Shown: positions 54,899 through 64,000 of the stretch, piece by piece
Numbering within the stretch: the first letter of the stretch is position 1
Layout of the letters: every line of letters begins with the position of its first letter
Notes under the pieces: generated by a model
Databases searched by the model: none
What the model was told of the DNA's origin: nothing
Seen by the model: only the letters and a program-made list of their open reading frames with translations
Translations under genes and position numbers: made by a program
Assembly: GCA_900095095.1 (NCBI GenBank)
Contig: FMBT01000425.1
Location: forward strand, 1 to 64,000
Length of the DNA stretch: 64,000 nt
Direction of reading: 5' to 3'
DNA from: Fragilariopsis cylindrus CCMP1102
Lineage: Eukaryota; Bacillariophyta; Bacillariophyceae; Bacillariales; Bacillariaceae

Positions 54899-56023
54899 AT
54901 GACTGACGAGTGGTATCCCTTGAAGGCATTCCTGCAGCTTGAGCACCGCCATCAGCGAGGAAGGAATGCAGCGAAGAAAAAGAAGAAGAAGAAAAGTCAC
55001 GATAATTGGTTCGAATCATGCAAGGTAGAACAATTGAAAGAATTATGCAAAGCATCAACGTTAAACGTATCCGGTACTAAGCAACAATTATGTCAACGGT
55101 TGATGACGTCTACGCCTGAGACTGATAATGACGATAATGACGATAATAAAACAGCAAGCGCAAGTATGTATAGCGGGTACAAACAATATCACTTGAAGGA
55201 AATCCTGAAAGAAAAACTACTTGTCCAATCGGGAACGAAGTACGAACAAATCTTACGATTACTTCGATTTGAATTTGGTACGGGTCCTACCGGCACTGTG
55301 AAACGTGCTGCAACCGAAACAATTACTGACGAAACGACCGGAAAAGAAATTCAAGTTGCAAAAAAACGCAAAATATCAATTCCAACACCAAAACAAATGC
55401 ATTCACGTGTTTCAAAAAAAATGAATGCTGTAACACAAAAAAAGTATCAATCTCATTATGGTTCAAAAGATCATTCACCAGATGTATACAATTTAATGCG
55501 AACACTTATTAAAGACAATTGCATTGATAATAAACTTGTCGATACTAATCCATTACTGGCAATGGAAATGTGTTTGGGTGTATTTCATGCATTTGATGAA
55601 AATTGGCATCTTATGGTACGACCAGGATACGAAACAAATGTTTTCCGTGAAGCGATTGATTTATTTGGTGATGTATTAAAGAAGAATTGTAGTACTAATA
55701 ATTCGAAATCAAATAATGGACAAACTGAAAATATTATCTCTACATTAGAATCAGTTCAAACAAATGTAAATGGATATTGTCTTCATACGCGAATGAAAGA
55801 AGATTGTGCTGTATATTATTCTACGGGAGAGGGTAGTAAAAAAACAGGATCATACTATACGTCTCTGCAGGAGGAATATAAAACAAAACGGTATGTAGAA
55901 GAGAATGTTATAATGGATACAATTCGTATCATTATGCCATCTTATGATAGAAAGAAACGACCAAAAAAACAAAAGAAGTTTCTTAGTTATGAACTTGAAG
56001 GTATGAAGGGGATGGTATTTTAA
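54899..56023 (+). CDS. SAP-domain protein with a probable second SAP-like repeat
   Basis: A single exon of 374 codons. After a Lys run (nuclear localisation-like, residues 26-33) residues ~38-71 fit a SAP motif: VEQLKELCKASTLNVSGTKQQLCQRLM, split here as VEQLKELCKAS and LNVSGTKQQLCQRL. The helix-turn-Gly-helix pattern normally binds AT-rich or scaffold DNA or RNA. Residues ~95-130 (YHLKEILKEKLLVQSGTK, then EQILRLLRFEFG) look like a second, diverged SAP repeat. The remainder (RVSKKMNAVTQKKYQSHYGS ... MRTLIKDNCIDNKLV ... MEMCLGVFHAFDENWHLM) is helical and not recognised. The C-terminus is basic (RKKRPKKQKK). A nuclear chromatin or RNA-associated role is likely; no catalytic domain was seen. Confidence 0.75.
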   Translation: MTDEWYPLKAFLQLEHRHQRGRNAAKKKKKKKSHDNWFESCKVEQLKELCKASTLNVSGTKQQLCQRLMTSTPETDNDDNDDNKTASASMYSGYKQYHLKEILKEKLLVQSGTKYEQILRLLRFEFGTGPTGTVKRAATETITDETTGKEIQVAKKRKISIPTPKQMHSRVSKKMNAVTQKKYQSHYGSKDHSPDVYNLMRTLIKDNCIDNKLVDTNPLLAMEMCLGVFHAFDENWHLMVRPGYETNVFREAIDLFGDVLKKNCSTNNSKSNNGQTENIISTLESVQTNVNGYCLHTRMKEDCAVYYSTGEGSKKTGSYYTSLQEEYKTKRYVEENVIMDTIRIIMPSYDRKKRPKKQKKFLSYELEGMKGMVF

Positions 56024-58095
56024 AAAAGGTGCCGATTGTACGTACTATATAACAAATTTACACACACTATACGTCTACACATGAGTCGACTGTGATTGTG
56101 TGATTGTGACTGTACGTGGATGCAATCCCTAGAAGAACAAAAACAAATTCTTGAACTATTACTGAACAATAACCCACAATTATAAATCGAAAAGACACTT
56201 TATATAAAGTATCATTGGTTTAGCTCCTGTTAAATTAGTGCACAATCACCCAAAATCTGGGAACTTTATTCTACTAACTGATGGATATATATATGCTCTT
56301 AAGAGCAGAGGGTAATAGGTAATCATTTTTTAGACTGTAGTTTTGTGCAAGATCCATTCCTTGTGCAAATATATGTTAGGAGTAAGGATAGCCCATCCAT
56401 GAGAAACAGGATATGATATAGCAATCAAAGGTAGACAAAGTATTGAAACAAAGCACATCCACCTTCTAATAAAGCAACAACTAAGAAGATTATCAGTAGA
56501 CTCTAACAGCTAGTAAAATGGATCCCATGACCATTCTATATTACAGTAATTACACCTTAATAAATAAAAAGTGCCTACTCCTTCATGGCTAGTCCTTGCT
56601 TGATCTGACAATCTCATCTGAAAGAGATGCGGCCCAAGGATATTTTTCTTTCTCTCTGCCTCCCACTTTTTGTGATGTTTACAGATCTGCGCTGAACACG
56701 TCTCTTGTAGAATTCAACTTGCTCTGTGATGTTGTCTTTATTGCAATTTCATAGTACTGTTATTAAATTACTATCATGTCACTTATTAATCTATGTAGAT
56801 CCTCTAGAAGTATAGATTGTTGTTGTTCAACACAAAAAATCTATGCACAGCAAATCATGATGAGTAAGTCAACTACTTGTTTTTGAAAAACAAATTCAGC
56901 AGCATAATTTTCTACACCAGCCATATCAATCACTAGTATATTCTTATAATGATGCCTTGCATGTAGAATGTCAGTGCTTGTTGTTGTTGGTTGAGTGTGC
57001 GATAAGATAGACACTACATGATATAATGTAGCATATACGCAAAAGGCCCTCAGTTATAGCTGGATGGAACATACCATATTTTATACAGTAGAGTAGATAG
57101 CTTAGCCTGATGGTCTCAACCACTTCCATTTGTTGTTACATAACCCACACTACACATTATACATTGTATCCAAACCTATCTGGATCTTGTGTCACTGTGC
57201 ATATCATCAATCTACTAGATATGGTAGGTGCATACCTCCCATACTATAGCTACATACTGGTAAAATCAAGATAGCAATCATGGCTTTTGATGTGATGTCA
57301 TGACGAATACAGAAGGGAAGGTCCAGGGGTAGTAAAACTATTACCCCTGGGAAGGTCAGCATCAGCGAATAGGAAGTAAACATCACGCACGCACACACAC
57401 ACAGGGCACACACAAAATGTCAGTTCAAAACCATTCTTTGATCTAGGTACTTTTTGTTTTTGGCTATTTTGGCGCACGCACTCTCAAAAAGGACTAAGTT
57501 AGAGCCCATGTTGCGCAAAAAATCTATTTGAAAGCCTAGTAGTGAGTGCGCAAAAGCTCTTGAGAGCGAAAGAAACTTCTCGATTTATTGGAATAAAATA
57601 AACCTAACAAATTTCATCGTACTTCACAGAACAGTCCAAGCTTAAATGCACAATCGCTCCTCTGAACTGTTCATAAACATTGTAGTCAATTTTCGTCACG
57701 CTTAAAAGGATACTAGACTTTCCACAACAATTCATTACTTATTGTACTGTATCATTGATTATTTTCATTCATTCTAATTTCAACTTTGTATTTGTAACGG
57801 TTCGAATCGAAAATGAAAAATAAAAACAGCAACGTTCGTTGAACATTAAAGGGTACGTTCGTTTACTACAGATAGTCACTCGAAATAAGAGAGAGAGAGA
57901 GAGGCGCCGCGCCCAAGAAACTGAATTGGAATGAATGGATCAGTCGAGTCAGAGTCAGAGTCAGAGTCGAGTCGATATTATTTGTCATGGCATTGAATTC
58001 TAAACGTCTTCTATGTTTTGTTTTTTCCATTTTCTCTCTTTGAAAGGAAGATCTAGTACTATTAGCTAGATTGATAGAATACAAAGTATTCGAAG
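56024..58095. other. 2 kb gene-poor region
   Basis: No protein-like frame was found. Around 57475-57595 GCGCACGCACTC and GTGAGTGCGCAAAAGC form a weak inverted match. (AG)n and (GAGTCA)n-type simple repeats at 57887-57975 lie just upstream of the gene at 58096. A minus-strand frame at 57866-58156 is a by-product of these repeats. Confidence 0.55.
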
Positions 58096-59718
58096 ATGAC
58101 GATGACAATGACGATGACGATGAGACGATTCCTCGTAGTAATACTTCTACGTTCAATTTTGCTCATCATAGCATTAATATCATTAGTATTCATGCTTACA
58201 CCGGTAGATAACAGTATACAATTAGAAGTTGAAGAGATGGATGGTGGTACATTCTTTGGTGTACTATTGAATGGAAATCGACCATACGAATGTGCCGAAA
58301 AACAAACTTATGATGGATTATGTAATACAGTTCATGGTCGTGATGGAGAACCTCATAATTTTTTGGAGGAAGAACTAGAAGGTAAGGACGTTTGTGATAC
58401 TTTTAAAGAATTAGAAGATCATATCAAGGGTCAAATTAAATTTCAATCCGAATTGGGTTGTCCACAAGTTTTCGTTTGTTTAAATGCATGTGATAATGCA
58501 AAACCATCACAAGCAGAGGGAGATGAACGTGTTTCTATACGAATTGTTGGTGATGATGATAATGATAATGAAGATTTACAGTATATTTTTGGATGTAATC
58601 CATTACTTCCAGCATGTACATTTACAACTGGTTTTGATACAAATGGATTGCCATTATTTACATTTAGTTATGGACTACCTCTTATTAGTGAAGCAAATGC
58701 CGAGGACACTACTTGTCGTCGTCGATCATTAAATGGTGATCGTAATGATGGTCGTGGTCGTCGTCCATCATTATTTGTTTCCAATATTCGTTTTGATGGA
58801 AATAATAATGTAGGAAATAATAAAGACTTTATTGCACCTCCTGTTCCTGGTGGATTAGTTCGCATTGATGGATTCCATACTGTAGCAGTTACTGATTGTC
58901 AATTTATAAATGCAAAACCTGGTGCATATATTGGTAGTGGTCTTGCAATTACTGCTGCAAAAATTGCAAATGTAACATCTACAGTATTTATTGATTGTGG
59001 TACAGATGAAGGAACAGGATTTGGCGGTGGATTATTTATTAATAATGGTAAAGGTGGTGGTGAGGATGGTGGATCATTATTATTATTTGATGATGTTGCT
59101 AATTTAGATCGTGTATCATTGACACGCTGCACATCAAGCGATTTTGGTGGTGGGGCATTTGTTAGCGCATCAAATGTAAATACATTAACAGTTAATTTTG
59201 CACAGGATTGTAAATCCAATACTGGTGCTGGTATGTTTGCGGATGCATACATTACGAATAGTGATAAATGGAGATGTGGTAATTGTATTGCACCAGTAGA
59301 CCAGTGTGGTTCATGCTTTAGTACATATATGGGTAGAACATTAGAACTTAAATCATTACATACAAACAATGAATTACCATCTGTAACTAATCCAGATTTT
59401 TCACCACCAGTTTGTGTTAAGGCAAAAACTAAACCAGGCAATAGTCTTGAAGAATTAATTGTTGCATTGAATAGTAACGATAGTAATAATAATGGTAATA
59501 ATGGTGATGGGTTTGTAATTGCAATCGATCCAAGTACAACTGATAATTTTTCATTATTGCCGATCAAAGATGCACAATTTATTGATTTTAAATCAAGTAC
59601 AGGATACAGTCCTGTATCTAATCCAAATTTAGAATTTAGTCGTATGAAAATTCAAGATTCATTTTGGTGTGCCGATGATACTGATTGTCCTACCCCATCA
59701 GTATTAAAAGTACAGTAA
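58096..59718 (+). CDS. single-pass membrane protein with a predicted right-handed beta-helix ectodomain
   Basis: A single exon of 540 codons. It starts at the first ATG of an ATGACG repeat (MTMTMTMTMRR), so the exact initiation codon among the Met-Thr repeats is uncertain. Residues ~10-35 are one hydrophobic segment (FLVVILLRSILLIIALISLV) serving as signal anchor. Beyond it, Cys-bearing segments are followed at ~230-390 by repeated short beta turns: SLFVSNIRFDGNN, TVAVTDCQFINAKPGAYI, VTSTVFIDCGTDEGTGFGGG, LDRVSLTRCTSSDFGGGAFV and LTVNFAQDCKSNTGAGMF. Each has a hydrophobic strand, a Cys or Asn and a Gly-rich turn, typical of parallel beta-helix (pectate-lyase-like) folds that bind or cleave polysaccharides. 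No catalytic residues can be assigned. A role at the cell wall or mucilage is an inference. Confidence 0.7.
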   Translation: MTMTMTMTMRRFLVVILLRSILLIIALISLVFMLTPVDNSIQLEVEEMDGGTFFGVLLNGNRPYECAEKQTYDGLCNTVHGRDGEPHNFLEEELEGKDVCDTFKELEDHIKGQIKFQSELGCPQVFVCLNACDNAKPSQAEGDERVSIRIVGDDDNDNEDLQYIFGCNPLLPACTFTTGFDTNGLPLFTFSYGLPLISEANAEDTTCRRRSLNGDRNDGRGRRPSLFVSNIRFDGNNNVGNNKDFIAPPVPGGLVRIDGFHTVAVTDCQFINAKPGAYIGSGLAITAAKIANVTSTVFIDCGTDEGTGFGGGLFINNGKGGGEDGGSLLLFDDVANLDRVSLTRCTSSDFGGGAFVSASNVNTLTVNFAQDCKSNTGAGMFADAYITNSDKWRCGNCIAPVDQCGSCFSTYMGRTLELKSLHTNNELPSVTNPDFSPPVCVKAKTKPGNSLEELIVALNSNDSNNNGNNGDGFVIAIDPSTTDNFSLLPIKDAQFIDFKSSTGYSPVSNPNLEFSRMKIQDSFWCADDTDCPTPSVLKVQ

Positions 59719-60529
59719 TTGGCGACGACGACGACGATGGTAGCATGGATGATTATTAAGTTAAGTTACAATCAAATAATAGTTTAATCTACTTTAAGTA
59801 AGATATATAATGGCTAACACTACTCTGCCACTGTGCATGAAATAATAATGTGTCATCGATCGAGGATAATTTTTACTTTTTTCGCGTTGCTTGTTTTTCT
59901 TTTCTTTATGACACGGCTATTTCGCTCAAATTTATAGCTGTCACGTACTTACGTATGTACGTACATACGTAAAAATCAGCAGTACCGAAGAGCACATACG
60001 GAACATACTGTACATACATACTTCCTCTAGTCGGCGCTAAGTTTCTGCGCGCTATCGCTTTGAAACCTTAAAATCTTCGTAAAATCTTCGCTTATTTCAA
60101 TGTTTTTCGTACATTTCGCATTTTGTGGGAAGATTTTAAGCTTTCCACACGCTTTTATTGTGTAATGAACCGATAGCGCGATGCTACTTAGCGCTGACTA
60201 GAGGAAGTACATACTGTACATACATAGCATACATACAAGTTCACGAAAAAAGTTTGTACCAATATCGAAAAGAAAAGAAACAATCTACTACACTCCTGGA
60301 TACTGAGCAAAAATAATCACTCTATTTTTGCACGAATGCGGCCGCCACTTTTCATCGATGATGAGCGATGATGCAATTATTGGAGTACGGTACTGTAGAA
60401 ACAAACAAACACTTCATTCAACCTCAATGCAATAGGGATTCCTTTGCTTTATGGTTGTAACTTTCTGTTTATAGCTGTCATTTTTTTTTCCATGACTATT
60501 AAATTAATGATTTGGCAAAAGTCATTATA
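59719..60529. other. convergent intergenic region with an inverted-repeat element
   Basis: This lies between the stops of the beta-helix-like gene (+) and the M66 gene (-). It contains the element at 60003-60229 and several GTAC-rich palindromes (59945-59970). Nothing coding was seen. Confidence 0.6.
60003..60229. mobile_element. MITE-like inverted-repeat element, copy 2
   Basis: The left arm (ACTTCCTCTAGTCGGCGCTA then GCGCGCTATCG, to about 60075) matches the reverse complement of the right arm (about 60130-60229, CGATAGCGCG ... TAGCGCTGACTAGAGGAAGT). Terminal TACATACTGTACATACATA occurs at both outer edges in direct orientation. Interior words AACCTTAAAATCTT and TTTGAAA are shared with the element at 26080-26299. 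There is no coding capacity. Confidence 0.7.
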
Positions 60530-63500
60530 TTAAACTAACTGTTGTTGTACAGTAGTAGTACAAGGACCAATACCAACATTTCCACATGTTGTTGGACACC
60601 AGACCCAAACTTTTTGACGTTGTTTCCTTTTTTTACATAACTTTTTAATTTTTCGATTTGATTTCTTTCTTAACCACTTACATGTTTTTCTTTTCCTTTT
60701 CCTTTTCCTTTTATTCCATCTGAATGAATCTGTACTATCTTTGCAAGAAATATCTGCAGTAGGTGATGACGTTGGTAGTGACGTTGATGACGACGTTGGT
60801 GACGATGTTGGTGACGACGCTGGTGATATATTGTCCGCAAATGGAATACCAGTAACTGTGTACGTTAATGTATCATCACCATCCTCTAATATATGTTTAG
60901 GACGATCCAAGACACGATTTGCACGTAACATGTTCTGACAAAATATCTTAGCATCGTACGGTTCATCGTCTGTTGCAATATTAACATGAAACTTATTCAT
61001 ACCATTCGAGTCTATAATACTGGTTGATAGATCGTATACCAATACACCATTATTACTTGTTTCAACAACAAGTTTACAGCCATTACTTATAGAATCACCG
61101 TCATCATTATAAACGAATCCATATGCGCCATGCATTGCTGGATAAATATAACTTTGTAGATTTCTGTTTAATGTTGAATCTGGATCATAATATCCAACAA
61201 GTGTTGTCACTGGTACACGATATAATCTTGGTTTTTGTTGTTGATTCCCATTAAATTCTTTCATAGTCTCTCCATCATATTTAGAAAATCCTGTAGATGA
61301 TGTTGGATCCCAGATAGCTTTTTTTTCTAGAAAATCTTGTATCTTCTTTGCTGAATTTGGCGTATACATTGTATAATGATTTGTCCATTGCGGTGAACCA
61401 CCTGCCATAGAATCTTTACCATATTGATATTTATTTAAGAACGGTGTTTGGCATTGTTCGTCTAAACATTGATCTTTACCAGAACTACTAGAACTAAAAT
61501 TTGGTATAAACACGTTCAAAATTGAATCCCATCCCCATGATGAATTAATTTCATTCGATGGACGATGGACACTACCATTAAATCCATCAACGTAATGACC
61601 TAAATTGTAATTATGTCCGATTTCATGTGAAAATTCATTTCCAATAGAGGAATCTAATGTAACCATACCATTTCCACCACTCCCACCATGGACCTTCCGA
61701 CCATTTTGATACATGCCAACGGCATTATGTGCAGCCAACAATGCACATGTGAATGGATTGGATGATTCACTTGATCCTAAACTGGACGAAACACCATAGT
61801 TAGCTAAATCAATACCATGACTTAATAATATCTTAGCAATAAATTGTCTCATATCACCAGTATGCCAGCTGCCATCAGTATTTGATATGCCGCCACTGGA
61901 ATAAAATGTTCCGTCTGGTAACATAATCTCCTCCAAGAACATTGACTCATATTGTACAACTATAAGACGTGATGCTAACGTTGTTTCATAATATTCACGA
62001 TGTAATTCTTGTTGATTTGCAAATAGAAATTTATTTCTTGGTTCTGTCAGCATACCAACATCTAATGTTGTTATCATTAATTCTGTAACACCACCAACGT
62101 TGATATCATCCAAAATACCTAGAACTTGTTTATTGTTGATTGAATCGTTATCGTCCTTTACGATGAATTCTAATGTCATGCCAGGCATAATCCATTCAGC
62201 ATCTAACGTAGCAGTATAAAAATTATGTCCAAAGACGTATTCGTTGTGGATCAAATCATCTTTCGTTATCCATGTAAAACCATTGTCAACAAGAATTGCT
62301 ACAAGAGTTTGTCCATTTGTTACTGTCTTCTTACGGTATCCTATACCAGTTTGGGTGTTTGGATAGTACAAATTTACATTGTAACCAGAATTACATGTAA
62401 TTTGGACTTTGGAATTTGATGGAACTGATAAACCAGTTGGTAAGTAAATATCACGTACCCATGAACCATTCGATGTTTTGATTTCAACTTGATTTTGACT
62501 CGTGACAGTACAGGCTTCATTATTCAAGATTTCTGCAAGCTTAACAGCATCTGTATCATAACCGATATTAGTTAACGATAGTTGTCCTTGAATGATGTAT
62601 CGATCACCATCTAAAGATGCTGGAATTTCAACATCATTTATATTTAGGTTGTTACCAAATTCAATCAATCCTGATTGTTTCGGTATTTGTGATGGATCGT
62701 TCATTGTAATAATGCCCTCTTGAATGATATCACTCTCACCGCTACGAACAATCATTTCAATTTCTGTTCCAATGTCTTCATTATCAAGATTGATATTATG
62801 TGGACGCAACATAACTAATGTTTTACGAAGGGCAGTAAGATGGGGTTGATTATCATTTTCAATACCATGTTTGGATGGTATAATTTGGGATTGTGCAAAT
62901 AATACTGTCCCTTCAAGTAATTCGTATTTCTTTTCATCTTGTAAGGAAGGACTTGATGTTGGACTTGATGTTGGAACGTCCGTAGGTGGTGGTATATAGT
63001 CTTGTTCGGAAAACCATACTCTACCGTCCACATCGTCCTCGAAAACAATAACAATAAGTTGTTCTCTATTATCAACACGTTGTTCAATAAATCCATCATT
63101 GTAGTGGACGTTCACACCCCACGTGGAACTAACTTTAATTTGAAATTTTGATCCAATTGGTACATCATTAGGATTTGGTAGATATACATTACCAATCCAT
63201 GCACCATTGTAGGTTTCTAATAAAACCTCTGTAATTTTTGATGATGTTCGGATGGTAGTGAAAGAAATAAAGAGAGAGAGAGAGAGAGATAGGTGGGGAA
63301 TTTTTAGTTTCGTGTGAGGAACAGAAAAAGAACCCAGTACGAAACCGAATGAAAACGAATGTACGTACGTACCTACACCAACATCAGCGTTGTTGGTATT
63401 AAATATATCAGTCAATTCATCACTGTTTGGATCATTATTAACTTCATTTAATGCTGCTTGTCCTGAAATAATATGTGCGTCGGAGGATAGCGACCATAAA

Positions 63501-63751
63501 TCTCCGCCATTATTGTTATCGTTGTTATCATTTTTATCATCGCCTGCCTTATTATTTATAGGTAATGTCAAATCGGATGGCCAATTATTATCCCAGAAAA
63601 CCGTTTCGGGTAGAGCAGTTGATGACGATCCAGCAGCATCAACTCCTTCAATACTAGAGAATGTTGTCGTCGTTGCCGTCAATAATAATGCACAGAACCA
63701 CAGTAGTGGTGCCGACGAAGATAGGATATTCGTTGAAGTAAACGCTACCAT
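60530..63751 (-). CDS. secreted M66-family (StcE/TagA-like) zinc metalloprotease
   Basis: Two exons are inferred, 63751-63373 and 63228-60530. The donor is GTGTAG|GTACGT and the acceptor ATTACAG|AGG. The 144 bp intron has no stop and stays in frame, so an unspliced read-through is also open. Spliced length is about 1025 residues. The N-terminus is a signal peptide (LLWFCALLLTATTTTF). Two related beta domains precede the catalytic unit, each with a W(I/V)xx(I/V)YLP strand (NGAWIGNVYLP; NGSWVRDIYLP). The catalytic core has HEIGHNYNLGH (H661, E662, H665, H671), then SSWGWDS, DQCLDEQCQTPF, DSMAGGSP and FTMYTP-like YTMYTPNSA. A C-terminal region with VTTLVGYYDP and SYIYPAMHGAYGF also fits M66. M66 members cleave heavily glycosylated substrates. 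A Ser/Thr/Pro linker, a basic patch and a CPTTCGNVGIGPC tail look diatom-specific. Confidence 0.85.
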   Translation of the reverse strand: MVAFTSTNILSSSAPLLWFCALLLTATTTTFSSIEGVDAAGSSSTALPETVFWDNNWPSDLTLPINNKAGDDKNDNNDNNNGGDLWSLSSDAHIISGQAALNEVNNDPNSDELTDIFNTNNADVGVGTYVHSFSFGFVLGSFSVPHTKLKIPHLSLSLSLFISFTTIRTSSKITEVLLETYNGAWIGNVYLPNPNDVPIGSKFQIKVSSTWGVNVHYNDGFIEQRVDNREQLIVIVFEDDVDGRVWFSEQDYIPPPTDVPTSSPTSSPSLQDEKKYELLEGTVLFAQSQIIPSKHGIENDNQPHLTALRKTLVMLRPHNINLDNEDIGTEIEMIVRSGESDIIQEGIITMNDPSQIPKQSGLIEFGNNLNINDVEIPASLDGDRYIIQGQLSLTNIGYDTDAVKLAEILNNEACTVTSQNQVEIKTSNGSWVRDIYLPTGLSVPSNSKVQITCNSGYNVNLYYPNTQTGIGYRKKTVTNGQTLVAILVDNGFTWITKDDLIHNEYVFGHNFYTATLDAEWIMPGMTLEFIVKDDNDSINNKQVLGILDDINVGGVTELMITTLDVGMLTEPRNKFLFANQQELHREYYETTLASRLIVVQYESMFLEEIMLPDGTFYSSGGISNTDGSWHTGDMRQFIAKILLSHGIDLANYGVSSSLGSSESSNPFTCALLAAHNAVGMYQNGRKVHGGSGGNGMVTLDSSIGNEFSHEIGHNYNLGHYVDGFNGSVHRPSNEINSSWGWDSILNVFIPNFSSSSSGKDQCLDEQCQTPFLNKYQYGKDSMAGGSPQWTNHYTMYTPNSAKKIQDFLEKKAIWDPTSSTGFSKYDGETMKEFNGNQQQKPRLYRVPVTTLVGYYDPDSTLNRNLQSYIYPAMHGAYGFVYNDDGDSISNGCKLVVETSNNGVLVYDLSTSIIDSNGMNKFHVNIATDDEPYDAKIFCQNMLRANRVLDRPKHILEDGDDTLTYTVTGIPFADNISPASSPTSSPTSSSTSLPTSSPTADISCKDSTDSFRWNKRKRKRKRKTCKWLRKKSNRKIKKLCKKRKQRQKVWVWCPTTCGNVGIGPCTTTVQQQLV

Positions 63752-64000
63752 TATCTTAAGTAAGGTTGTTGTTGTTGTTTTTGTTATCGTTGCTTTGTGA
63801 TCTATGATCTCATCAATCAGCTTATTCCTCCATCGGTTCCTCGCTCACGATATCGTACTGATTTATTTTATTTTATTTCGGCGCACGTGAGAAAGGGGAT
63901 GATGTTTCTATGACCGTTCATATTAAGACAAACATATATTAGAAGTTACTGGGGCCTTCTAGTAATACGATTCATGACTTATTTTCGTGGGACTCAAAAA

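Noticed and set aside
57475-57600. Weak inverted match (GCGCACGCACTC / GTGAGTGCGC) considered as a third inverted-repeat element
   Set aside because: Pairing covers only about 15 bp and interior words of the other elements are missing.
57785-57815. GGTTCGAATC resembling a tRNA T-loop
   Set aside because: No acceptor, D- or anticodon arm can be built around it; the same word occurs by chance in the SAP gene at about 55008.
58899-59567. 222-codon minus-strand ORF
   Set aside because: It is antisense to the beta-helix-like gene and has no independent features.

Overview
This is eukaryotic nuclear DNA, almost certainly from a diatom. The strongest pointers are an intact fucoxanthin chlorophyll a/c light-harvesting gene (53637-54248, minus) with a diatom plastid presequence, a DUF6824 domain fused to a CRAL-TRIO region, a plastid preprotein with an ASAFxP-like motif, the diatom LRR membrane-receptor family, a serine/threonine/proline linker plus a short Cys-rich tail on a secreted protease, and small GT-AG introns. 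The DNA is AT-rich. Its proteins are full of Asn, Gln, Ser and Asp homopolymers, and I cannot name the genus.

Layout: 1-3.6 kb gene-poor; 3.6-7.2 kb CRAL-TRIO/DUF6824 gene (+); 7.6-9.0 kb two-TM protein (-); 10.4-12.8 kb Asn-rich zinc-knuckle protein (-); 14.5-20.1 kb a 20-exon LRR receptor-like gene (+); 21.6-25.7 kb ATG9 (+); 26.8-29.0 kb acyl-anchored SEC14 protein (-); 29.8-31.0 kb probable mitochondrial protein of unknown function (-); 32.6-33.9 kb broken AlkB-like dioxygenase (+); 34.4-35.5 kb SR-25/ARL6IP4-like splicing-associated protein (+); 36.2-37.3 kb exosome subunit RRP4 (-); 38.3-40.9 kb plastid histidine-phosphatase-like pseudoenzyme (+); 41.4-42.0 kb tRNA-binding OB-fold protein (+); 43.1-47.4 kb five-exon SGNH-like type II membrane protein (+); 49.0-50.2 kb conserved unknown (+); 50.2-53.6 kb gene-poor; 53.6-54.2 kb FCP (-); 54.9-56.0 kb SAP-domain protein (+); 56.0-58.1 kb gene-poor; 58.1-59.7 kb beta-helix-like membrane protein (+); 60.5-63.8 kb M66 metalloprotease (-).

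The genes do not form one pathway. They mix housekeeping (RRP4, ATG9, SR-25, tRNA-binding), plastid (FCP, phosphatase-like) and cell-surface or secreted proteins (LRR receptor, SGNH-like, beta-helix, M66). Intergenic DNA carries many 95-240 bp local tandem duplications, microsatellites, two related inverted-repeat elements (26080-26299 and 60003-60229) and one unrelated long hairpin (52058-52311).

The most striking structures are the LRR gene, in which ten consecutive exons are each exactly 72 nt, phase 1-1 and encode one 24-residue repeat, and the M66 protease, whose core looks bacterial but which carries an intron and a diatom-style tail. Two genes show apparent single-base frame breaks, which could be real lesions or assembly indels. 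All splice sites were inferred by eye from GT-AG signals, frame and family resemblance.
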